Source: Armatimonadota bacterium
GTDB lineage: Bacteria; Armatimonadota; JAAZEB01
Direction of reading: 5' to 3'
DNA: 10,607 nt
Assembly (NCBI GenBank): GCA_012841485.1
Contig: DUUU01000146.1
Location: 1 to 10,607, forward strand
Each line of letters begins with the position of its first letter. Within the stretch, counting starts at the first letter, position 1. A program made the position numbers and the translations under genes. Below are positions 1-5,449 of this stretch, piece after piece. The notes below the pieces were generated by a model. That model worked only from the letters and a program-made list of their open reading frames with translations, was not told the DNA's origin and searched no databases.

Positions 1-763
1 CTTCCAGGGTCTGGTTGAACTCGCCGATCAGATCGCCGCCGCACCAATGGCCAGACGAGAGGAAGTAGACCTCCTCGTGAGCAAAGAGATCGGCGAAGAA
101 CTCCTGTGGGCTGAAGGCGCGGTGCATCACTTCCCAGGCCAGGAACTGGAGCACTTTGTTGGGCACCGGCTCGCCGGCCTTATTCAGCAATCGCGCCGCC
201 GACTCCGCCGGCTTCCCGGGATCCCACGAGAAGCTGCCCATCTTCTCTCGGAAGCGCGTCAACTCCTCCTCGTCCAGGAAGAAGTTTCGGAAGAGAATCT
301 CCTCTTCATCCTGGTCATCCAGGTCCAGCAACCAGGAGGTGAGCCCCCAGCGATCTCCCACCACGAAGTACTTGTCGCGTCCAGTGAGCACCTGGTCCAC
401 CGAGGAGAGCAGAACATCGGGCGGACGCCCCAGCCCCTCGGCCAGCTGTTGGGCAATCTGGCTCGCGGCGAGTGGCCGCCCGATATGCTCTAGTACACTC
501 TCGATATTTGCTTCGAGCGGCCGGCGAAGATCCACCTCTGGCGCGGCCAACATCCAACGCCGGTCGATCATCTGAAAGCGGTCGCTCGACTCCATCGCAG
601 CGCGCAAAAGCCGTGACGTGAAGACGCCATCGTGCTGGATCGCTGCGACGATTTCCGAGACCTTCAGGGGCTCCTCGGCGGTCAACAGACAGTCGGTGAT
701 ACTGTCCAGCAGGTAGGTTCTGGCAAAGCCCTCTACCTTGGGCTCTATGATAACATCGCTCAA
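1..763 (-). CDS. Partial gene: protein of repeated winged-helix-like units, function unknown
   Basis: The 254 codons from base 763 to the left edge are open; the 3' end is missing. The start is TTG (761-763): GGAGG lies 7 nt upstream, an in-frame TGA lies 13 codons upstream, and no ATG or GTG falls between them. I do not recognise the family. The protein shows a recurring unit of helices followed by a strand-turn ending in a wing-like Trp motif: residues about 17-75 (EPL..SEI, ending FQMIDRRWML), about 87-146 (RPL..SQI, ending YFVVGDRWGL) and a looser third unit about 203-245 (ending YFLSSGHWCGG). An acidic segment (147-167) follows the second unit. Such units are typical of winged-helix DNA-binding or protein-interaction domains; HARE-HTH-like modules are one possibility. 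There is no signal peptide or membrane segment, so it should be cytoplasmic. The coding call rests on the clean frame and start site; the fold is inference. Confidence 0.8.
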   Translation of the reverse strand, partial: MSDVIIEPKVEGFARTYLLDSITDCLLTAEEPLKVSEIVAAIQHDGVFTSRLLRAAMESSDRFQMIDRRWMLAAPEVDLRRPLEANIESVLEHIGRPLAASQIAQQLAEGLGRPPDVLLSSVDQVLTGRDKYFVVGDRWGLTSWLLDLDDQDEEEILFRNFFLDEEELTRFREKMGSFSWDPGKPAESAARLLNKAGEPVPNKVLQFLAWEVMHRAFSPQEFFADLFAHEEVYFLSSGHWCGGDLIGEFNQTLE

Positions 764-1063
764 GATGCCACCTCCGCATCTGATACTCCGGGAGGAGTGT
801 CAGGGATTTCGCATTTGCATCGCCGGCCCTCTAGCGCACGCCAGGCACACGAAAAGCAGCTGTCCGACCGGTAGGGCCTGCCGGGATACGGCCCTTCCCC
901 GCACCCCGCGCCTGTTCAACAGAGCAGCGCGATGCACCGCGAAAGCAGAGAACCTGAGCGCATGAGGCATACCGGACGCGCTGCCCAGACACGGTTCCTG
1001 GCGGCAACGACCGGGTTCGGCGAAGCGGGGCGCGGCCGTTCCATGGGCCTTGTATCCAGCCTC

Positions 1064-1092
1064 ATGTTACCACAATCAGGTGTGTGAGTCAA
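1064..1092 (-). promoter_or_regulatory. Predicted sigma70-type promoter of the left-edge gene
   Basis: On the minus strand, -35 TTGACT (1087-1092), a 17-nt spacer and -10 TAACAT (1064-1069), with TGG just before the -10 (extended -10). Transcription would start near 1057, about 294 nt before the TTG start at 763. The -10 matches consensus at four of six bases; the -35, spacing and TGn make it credible. It is the best promoter-like match I found in this gap. Confidence 0.55.
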
Positions 1093-1111
1093 TTTGACGG
1101 GCGGGCCCTTA

Positions 1112-1131
1112 GCCCCCTAACTATAGGGGGC
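1112..1131 (-). terminator. Stem-loop after the thioredoxin-like gene, possible terminator
   Basis: Perfect 8-bp inverted repeat: GCCCCCTA (1112-1119) and TAGGGGGC (1124-1131) around a 4-nt loop. It lies 31 nt beyond the stop codon of the minus-strand gene at 1163. No T-run follows on either strand, so intrinsic termination is doubtful; it could also serve as a 3' mRNA stabiliser. Confidence 0.35.
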
Positions 1132-1162
1132 CGGCCTCTTGACGCGCATGGAGAGGGAGCGC

Positions 1163-2167
1163 CTACTTCTTCGGCTTGAGCGCTGCCGCCAAGAGCCCAT
1201 GGAAGTGGCAAGGCATGGAGGGGTCGAACTTCTGCCCCGGCTTCTCTGGCACCACCCAGGTGGCCTTCTCGGTGCCGGGCGGGAGGACCAGGAGGGCCGG
1301 CGTCGAGGTCACGCCATAGCGCGCCGCAATCGCCTTCTCCTTTGTGCCCGCGCTCGGGTCGATGCGCACCTTCACCGCGGGCCCCAACACTTCTTGCACC
1401 CGGCAGGCCGTCAGCAGCTCGGAGTCCATCTGCTTGCATGCCTTCGAGTTCTTCTGGTAGAAGTAGAGTGCCACGGGCTTCTTGTGGCGCTTGTGGGCAT
1501 CCAGGGCAGAGCGGTAAGCCTTGGCACCCAGTTGCCATGGAAGCGGGCTCCCGGAGGTGCCAGCGCCCGCGGCGCCCTTCGGCTCGTCCGAACCCAGGGG
1601 CTGATTGTCGCTCTCGATGAACAGCGCCGTGCGCACGGGCTTGGCGGGCACCTGCTTGGGACAGGCCACGAGCATGGCGCGGTAGCTGGGCGAGAAGCGG
1701 CTAAAGAGCCGGAATCGCTTCCCCGATGCAGTCACGCCCGAAGGCTTGGCGCCCTCCTTTTCGACAATGATGCACAGGTGCCCCTCCGCCGTGCCTTTGA
1801 GCTGGGCGGCGCTGATGGTGCCCTGCTCCTGCACGCGGCTCTTGCCCTGCTGCCGGGCCATCCAGACCAGCCCGCCGTCGCGGCGCGGCGAGACAAGGAG
1901 GTCGTAGCTCGTACGGTAATCACCGATGAGGTACGAAACGGTCCCGAGGGATACCGGCTTTCTTGAAGCACGCACGGTGGCCATGGCGACCGGCGTGCTG
2001 TTCGCTACCAGCCGCACTTTCGGCATCTGGAAAGTGGCAATCGGTTTCTTGCTTGCCGCCTTCGCGGCTGCTGCCGGAGAGCCGGGGACCGGCAGAAAGA
2101 GGCAGAGGAAGAGGGCCACGCCGGCAGCGGAGCGCAGCCCAGGATTGCCCGTTCGAAAAGCCATCAT
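1163..2167 (-). CDS. Exported protein with C-terminal thioredoxin-like domain (SxxC active site)
   Basis: A 334-residue protein. The N-terminus has a basic stretch, a hydrophobic core (about 13-27) and an Ala-rich segment (31-39) typical of a Sec signal peptide, so it should be periplasmic or secreted. Residues about 72-170 look beta-rich and match no family I know. A Gly/Ala/Ser-rich linker (198-207) leads to a thioredoxin-like domain (about 214-330): an alpha-helix, the strand PVALYFY (231-237), an active-site turn NSKACK (240-245), and VTSTPALLVL (286-295) with cis-proline P290. In thioredoxins the turn is WCxxCK; here the first cysteine is Ser241 and only Cys244 remains. This should prevent ordinary dithiol-disulfide exchange, though monothiol chemistry, thiol binding or a structural role are open. 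Start: ATG at 2165-2167 with a G-rich ribosome site (AGGGGGG) about 7 nt upstream; a second ATG follows directly. It has its own promoter and is divergent from modA. Confidence 0.85.
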   Translation of the reverse strand: MMAFRTGNPGLRSAAGVALFLCLFLPVPGSPAAAAKAASKKPIATFQMPKVRLVANSTPVAMATVRASRKPVSLGTVSYLIGDYRTSYDLLVSPRRDGGLVWMARQQGKSRVQEQGTISAAQLKGTAEGHLCIIVEKEGAKPSGVTASGKRFRLFSRFSPSYRAMLVACPKQVPAKPVRTALFIESDNQPLGSDEPKGAAGAGTSGSPLPWQLGAKAYRSALDAHKRHKKPVALYFYQKNSKACKQMDSELLTACRVQEVLGPAVKVRIDPSAGTKEKAIAARYGVTSTPALLVLPPGTEKATWVVPEKPGQKFDPSMPCHFHGLLAAALKPKK

Positions 2168-2188
2168 CGTGCTACCCCCCTACCCCCT

Positions 2189-2217
2189 ATCTTACCAGCT
2201 TTGCATGGGAGCGTCAA
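2189..2217 (-). promoter_or_regulatory. Predicted promoter of the thioredoxin-like gene
   Basis: On the minus strand, -35 TTGACG (2212-2217), 17-nt spacer, -10 TAAGAT (2189-2194) preceded by TGG (extended -10). Predicted start near 2182, giving a leader of about 15 nt that is almost entirely the G-rich ribosome site. The very short leader and exact spacing support the call. Confidence 0.6.
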
Positions 2218-2260
2218 TCGCGCGGGCCCGCGGGTTTCCTACCCCCAGCCCTGCGAATTG

Positions 2261-2299
2261 TTAAGCCCACGTTAGAGACTCATTAAGAGATGTTAACTC
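2261..2299 (+). repeat. Four helically phased TTA direct repeats, possible operator
   Basis: TTA begins at 2261 (TTAAG), 2272 (TTAGAG), 2283 (TTAAGAG) and 2293 (TTAACTC): intervals of 11, 11 and 10 bp, about one helical turn each. They sit in an AT-rich island within GC-rich DNA, ending 34 bp upstream of the modA -35 and starting about 43 bp upstream of the opposite promoter. Direct repeats with 11-bp phasing and a TTAA-type core are typical of OmpR/PhoB-family response-regulator sites. The regulator and function are inference. Confidence 0.4.
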
Positions 2300-2321
2300 T
2301 GGCCGCTTTGCAGGCACACTG

Positions 2322-2343
2322 CCGATAGGCCGGTTGCCATCGG
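2322..2343. promoter_or_regulatory. Imperfect dyad overlapping the modA -35 box
   Basis: CCGAT (2322-2326) pairs with ATCGG (2339-2343), and inside it GGC (2328-2330) pairs with GCC (2336-2338), with one unpaired base at 2327. This gives 8 paired positions and spans the -35 hexamer (2334-2339), a typical position for a repressor site. It does not resemble the E. coli ModE box as I know it. Binding protein unknown. Confidence 0.3.
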
Positions 2344-2363
2344 ACCGTGAAAGATGCTATGAT
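2334..2363 (+). promoter_or_regulatory. Predicted promoter of the mod operon
   Basis: -35 TTGCCA (2334-2339), 18-nt spacer, -10 TATGAT (2358-2363), each matching consensus at five of six positions, and TGC immediately before the -10. Predicted start near 2370, leaving a leader of about 129 nt before the modA ATG at 2499. Confidence 0.65.
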
Positions 2364-2376
2364 ATTCCTACAGACC

Positions 2377-2391
2377 GCGCGCTGTGCGCGC
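2377..2391 (+). other. Hairpin at the 5' end of the modA leader
   Basis: GCGCGC (2377-2382) and GCGCGC (2386-2391) form a perfect 6-bp all-GC stem with loop TGT, starting about 7 nt after the predicted transcription start. A second stem, CACGC/GCGTG (2466-2470 with 2475-2479), lies just upstream of the ribosome site. These could stabilise the mRNA or affect initiation; no known riboswitch is recognised. Confidence 0.35.
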
Positions 2392-2498
2392 CGTCGCGTC
2401 CTAGAGTGCCGGTGTCTGCCCCTGGATGCCTACCGGAGCAACTTCGTGGAAGCCCTGTGAGAGCCCACGCGCCGGCGTGATCTTGTGAGGACTGAGAG

Positions 2499-3377
2499 AT
2501 GCAGACCAAACGCAACCCGGTATTCGGCCAAACGAGCGGCTCTTCCCGGCGTCGCCTGGGCCTGCTCGCGATGGTCGCGCTCCTGCTCGCGCCCGTAGCT
2601 GGCCAGGCAGCGTCCGGCGGAGCACCCCTCGGTGAGATCAAGCGCCCCCAGGGGGGGCTGGTGGTCCTCTGCGGCGCTGGCCTGCGTGCCCCGATGGAGG
2701 AGTGCCGCAAGGAGTTTGAGCGCCGGCACAGGGTTTCCGTTCGCGTCGTCTATGGTGGCTCGCAGTGTCTCCTCGCGCAGATCGCCATTACCTACCGGAA
2801 CGCGCTGATCGATATCTACGCCCCGGGTGAGGAGTTCTACGCCAAGCAAGCCCAGGACCGCGGCTACGTCACCATCTATAAGCCGATGGCCTATTTCATC
2901 CCGGTCATCATGGTGCGCGAGGGCAACCCAAAGAAGATCCGCACGCTGCAAGACCTGGCGAAGCCGGGCGTGCGCGTCGGCGTCGGCGAGCCGAAGGCGT
3001 GCGCCGTGGGCAAGACGACGCAGGACCTCCTGAAGAAACACGGGCTGACGCGGCAAGTGCAGAAGAACGTGGTGATGCATACCGCGATGGCGCCCGAGCT
3101 AGGCAACGCGGTGAAGCTCGGTAGCATTGACGCCGCGATCAACTGGGATGCCGTCGCCGCGGGCTATGAGGATGGCGCCGATATCATCCCGATCCCGACG
3201 GAGCAGAACATCCCCGTGAAATCCTCTATCGGGCTCCTGAAGAACGCCCGCCAGAAGCGCCTCGCGCGCCTCTTCATCGATTTTGTGACGGGGCCCGAGG
3301 GCCGCGCCATCTTCCAGAGGAACCGCTACACCATCGATTTGAAGGCGCCTGCGTACCCGGTGAAGGCAAACCGCTGA
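2499..3377 (+). CDS. modA: Oxyanion (molybdate/tungstate) ABC transporter substrate-binding protein, ModA family
   Basis: A 292-residue extracytoplasmic binding protein that should capture molybdate, tungstate or a similar oxyanion and deliver it to the ModB channel. The N-terminus has SRRRLGLL (16-23) and a hydrophobic run to about 35, a signal peptide; the three arginines also loosely fit a Tat motif. The mature part follows the ModA pattern: first strand and loop VVLCGAGL (55-62), GGS (86-88), YFIPVIMVREGNPKKI (132-147), EPKACAVGK (164-172), AAINWDAVA (212-220) and a C-terminal FVTGPEGRAIF (262-272). The loop after strand one is CGAG, where E. coli ModA has AAAS, and a Trp-Asp pair occupies the later ligand-facing segment; I recall this subtype from other ModA-like proteins, so ligand identity (Mo, W or other) is uncertain. 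ATG is preceded by GAGG 8 nt upstream. First gene of the operon; modB begins 1 nt after its TGA. Confidence 0.9.
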   Translation: MQTKRNPVFGQTSGSSRRRLGLLAMVALLLAPVAGQAASGGAPLGEIKRPQGGLVVLCGAGLRAPMEECRKEFERRHRVSVRVVYGGSQCLLAQIAITYRNALIDIYAPGEEFYAKQAQDRGYVTIYKPMAYFIPVIMVREGNPKKIRTLQDLAKPGVRVGVGEPKACAVGKTTQDLLKKHGLTRQVQKNVVMHTAMAPELGNAVKLGSIDAAINWDAVAAGYEDGADIIPIPTEQNIPVKSSIGLLKNARQKRLARLFIDFVTGPEGRAIFQRNRYTIDLKAPAYPVKANR

Positions 3378-3378
3378 C

Positions 3379-4269
3379 GTGCAACACCAAGCGAGGAACC
3401 CTGCGCGCGCCAGCGAGCAGCAAGAGCCAAAGCCAACCCGGAGCGGGAGACACGGCGAACTCCTCTTTGCGGCGCTCCTCTCCACGCTCCTCTTTGCCTA
3501 TGCGGGCTTCATCCTGGCGGTGATCTGGGCCGATGTGGCTTGGCTGGCGATGCCAGGCGCGGAGTCGGGCAAGCGGGGCATCACCAAGGTGCTCTCTTCT
3601 CCGGACATAGCGACGGAAGTCCTCACGGCGCTGAAGCTGAGTATGGTCACCTCCTTCATCAGCTCCATCCTCGCCATGGCGGTGGCCATCCCCTCTGCCT
3701 ACGCGCTCTCGCGCTACCGTCTCCCCTTCCGGTCGCTGATCGATACGATCATCGACCTGCCGATCGTCATTCCGCCGCTCATCGCGGGCATCAGCCTTCT
3801 CATCTTCTTCAACCAGATGGGTTTCGGCATGCAGCTTGAGAAGTGGCTGCGTGTGGTCTACTCTCAGCGCGGGATCGTCGTCGCGCAGTTCTTCATCGCA
3901 TCCGCCTTCTGCATTCGCGCCACCAAGGCGGCCATCGACCAGGTCAACCCGCGCTTCGAGTCCGTGGCGCGCTCGCTCGGGTGCGGTCCGGTGCGCGCCT
4001 TCTGGCAGATCACCCTCCCCCTGGCTAAGACCGGCCTCATGGCCGGGTGGATCATGACCTGGGCCCGCGCGATGGGCGAGTTCGCCCCGATCATGGTCTT
4101 CGCCGGCGCCACCCCGCTCTATACGGCGGTCCTGCCCGTCACCGCATTCCTCAACCTCTCCGTGGGGAACATCGAGACCTCGGTCGCCGTCACCGTGCTG
4201 ATGATCATCATCGCCTCGGTCACTCTGCTCCTCTTCAAGAAGCTGGGGGGGAAAGGGTACCTATGGTAG
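3379..4269 (+). CDS. modB: Oxyanion ABC transporter permease, ModB family
   Basis: A 296-residue inner-membrane permease, presumably a homodimer forming the channel for the oxyanion delivered by ModA. Hydrophobic segments are visible at about 29-53, 85-110, 122-142, 165-178, 215-237 and 268-286. The cytoplasmic EAA-type loop that docks on the ATPase is clear: SVARSLGCGPVRAFW (195-209) followed by TLPLAKTG, then the family-typical WARAMGEFAPIMVFAG (about 228-243). Start is GTG at 3379, 1 nt after the modA TGA; only a weak AAGG lies about 12 nt upstream, so translation is probably coupled to modA. No in-frame ATG occurs before the first membrane segment ends. The cytoplasmic N-terminal tail of about 28 residues is polar and basic. 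Its stop overlaps the modC start by 7 nt. Confidence 0.92.
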   Translation: MQHQARNPARASEQQEPKPTRSGRHGELLFAALLSTLLFAYAGFILAVIWADVAWLAMPGAESGKRGITKVLSSPDIATEVLTALKLSMVTSFISSILAMAVAIPSAYALSRYRLPFRSLIDTIIDLPIVIPPLIAGISLLIFFNQMGFGMQLEKWLRVVYSQRGIVVAQFFIASAFCIRATKAAIDQVNPRFESVARSLGCGPVRAFWQITLPLAKTGLMAGWIMTWARAMGEFAPIMVFAGATPLYTAVLPVTAFLNLSVGNIETSVAVTVLMIIIASVTLLLFKKLGGKGYLW

Positions 4270-5363
4270 CTCTGCGCATCGAGGGCGTCTTCATCCGCCT
4301 GGGCGAGTTCGACCTGCGCGATATCTCCTTCACAATCGAGGCAGGCGAGTATTTCTGCATCCTGGGGCCCACCGGAGCGGGCAAGAGCGTCCTCATCGAG
4401 TGCATCGCCGGCCTGCTGCGCCCCGACCGCGGGAGGATCTTCCTGGGCGATCAGGATGTCACGCCTCTGACGCCCGAGCAACGCAACATCGGCTATGTGC
4501 CTCAGGATTACGCCCTTTTCCCGCACATGTCCGTGCGTCGGAACATCGGCTTTGGCCTGCGAGTACGCCGGCGGCCCCAGAAGGAGATTGATAAGCGCGT
4601 CGAACAGTTGGCGGAGCTACTCCACATCGAACCGATCCTGGAGCGCGAGCCGCTCCATCTCAGCGGGGGCGAGAAGCAGCGCGTGGCCCTCGCCCGTGCC
4701 CTCGCCGTCCAGCCCCCGGTCTTGCTCCTCGATGAACCCCTCGCCGCCGTCGATGAGCAGACGCGCGACCGCCTCTGCGCCGATCTACGCGATATCCAGC
4801 GCCGCGCGGGCGTCACCGTGATCCACATCTCCCACAACTTCGAGGAAACGCTGACTGTCGCCGACCGCATCGGCATCATGAATGCCGGGCGGATGATCCA
4901 GGTAGGCACGCGCCGTCAGATCTTCTCTGCGCCCGCGACACGCTTCGTCGCCCAGTTCACGCGCTCCGAGAATATTCTCCCACTGGCGGGCGCCCCCCGC
5001 CTCTTGCCGGATGGCCGCGTGCGCCTGCCGCTCGATACCGGTGATGAGATTCTGGCAGCTCCCTCCGAACCGCTCTCCAACACCCCGGCGCTGGCGGTGG
5101 TCCGCCCGGAGGCGGTGCGTATCACGCCCCCCAATGGCGAGAGCGCGCCCGAGGGCCTGATCCCGGCCACGCTCACGCGCATCACCGAGCGCGGGCACCT
5201 GCTCCGTCTGGAGGCGCGCACCGATGCCGGCACCCCCTTCGTTTCGCTAGAGCTTCGCCGGGATTCCCCCCTCGCTGGCTTCCAGGAGGGCGACCGCGTC
5301 CATCTCCGCGTGCCTCCCGAGGATGTACATCTCATCCTCCCGGAGGGAGACACAGAACGCTGA
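4263..5363 (+). CDS. modC: Oxyanion ABC transporter ATP-binding protein, ModC/WtpC family
   Basis: A 366-residue cytoplasmic ATPase that powers the ModAB importer. All ABC motifs are present: Walker A GPTGAGKS (35-42), Q-loop VPQDY with Q81, signature LSGGEKQ (133-139), Walker B VLLLDEP (153-159), D-loop AAVD (161-164) and switch His191 (HISHN). After about residue 230 comes a C-terminal region, with about 290-360 (VVRPEAVRITP to LRVPPEDVHLI) resembling a TOBE oxyanion-binding domain, as in ModC-type regulatory domains. Start is ATG at 4263, overlapping the modB stop by 7 nt with AAAGGG 5 nt upstream; the frame is open further upstream inside modB, but that part is not coding. Closely related ATPases import sulfate or iron; the partner proteins favour molybdate/tungstate. 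Last gene of the operon, convergent with the HD-GYP gene. Confidence 0.92.
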   Translation: MVALRIEGVFIRLGEFDLRDISFTIEAGEYFCILGPTGAGKSVLIECIAGLLRPDRGRIFLGDQDVTPLTPEQRNIGYVPQDYALFPHMSVRRNIGFGLRVRRRPQKEIDKRVEQLAELLHIEPILEREPLHLSGGEKQRVALARALAVQPPVLLLDEPLAAVDEQTRDRLCADLRDIQRRAGVTVIHISHNFEETLTVADRIGIMNAGRMIQVGTRRQIFSAPATRFVAQFTRSENILPLAGAPRLLPDGRVRLPLDTGDEILAAPSEPLSNTPALAVVRPEAVRITPPNGESAPEGLIPATLTRITERGHLLRLEARTDAGTPFVSLELRRDSPLAGFQEGDRVHLRVPPEDVHLILPEGDTER

Positions 5364-5449
5364 CTACTCCCCGCGAGGCACCTCTCCTGCAGAGCGAAGC
5401 CTCTCCGCGCCCGGGATCCCCTCCCCCATCCGATGGCCCGCGGCTGCCC
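5364..5449. other. Short convergent gap between modC and the HD-GYP gene
   Basis: 86 bp between two converging stop codons. I see only weak inverted repeats (GAGGC near 5376 with GCCTC near 5400) and no T-run on either strand, so no intrinsic terminator is evident for either transcript. Confidence 0.5.

Larger units (their letters stand above)
764..1162. other. Intergenic region, 399 bp, between two minus-strand genes
   Basis: No convincing gene on either strand. It holds a good minus-strand promoter (1064-1092), an 8-bp stem-loop (1112-1131) near the 3' end of the thioredoxin-like gene, and some inverted repeats (873-878 with 890-895; 785-789 with 794-798). From the promoter, most of this stretch would be a leader of nearly 300 nt for the partial gene at the left edge. 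I looked for tRNA T-arms and for SRP RNA and RNase P RNA core motifs and saw none. Confidence 0.6.
2168..2498. other. Divergent control region between the thioredoxin-like gene and modA, 331 bp
   Basis: No gene. It holds a minus-strand promoter (2189-2217), a plus-strand promoter (2334-2363), an AT-rich island (about 2256-2299) with four phased TTA repeats, an imperfect dyad (2322-2343) over the modA -35, and a modA leader of about 129 nt with two short hairpins (2377-2391 and 2466-2479). I looked for the molybdenum-cofactor riboswitch pattern in the leader and did not recognise it. Confidence 0.7.

Noticed and set aside
916..1044. Minus-strand small frame of 43 codons in the leader of the left-edge gene
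   Set aside because: No ribosome site, Arg/Pro-rich composition, and it lies where GC-rich DNA often leaves frames open.
1139..1966. Plus-strand open frame of 275 codons opposite the thioredoxin-like gene
   Set aside because: Leu/Arg/His-rich antisense product; the minus frame has a signal peptide, a domain match, a promoter and a ribosome site.
2370..2498. Possible molybdenum-cofactor riboswitch in the modA leader
   Set aside because: Only short local hairpins are seen; the conserved core of the known motif was not recognised.
4047..4262. Upstream extension of the modC frame inside modB
   Set aside because: It is the +1 reading of modB; ABC homology begins at the ATG at 4263, which has a ribosome site.
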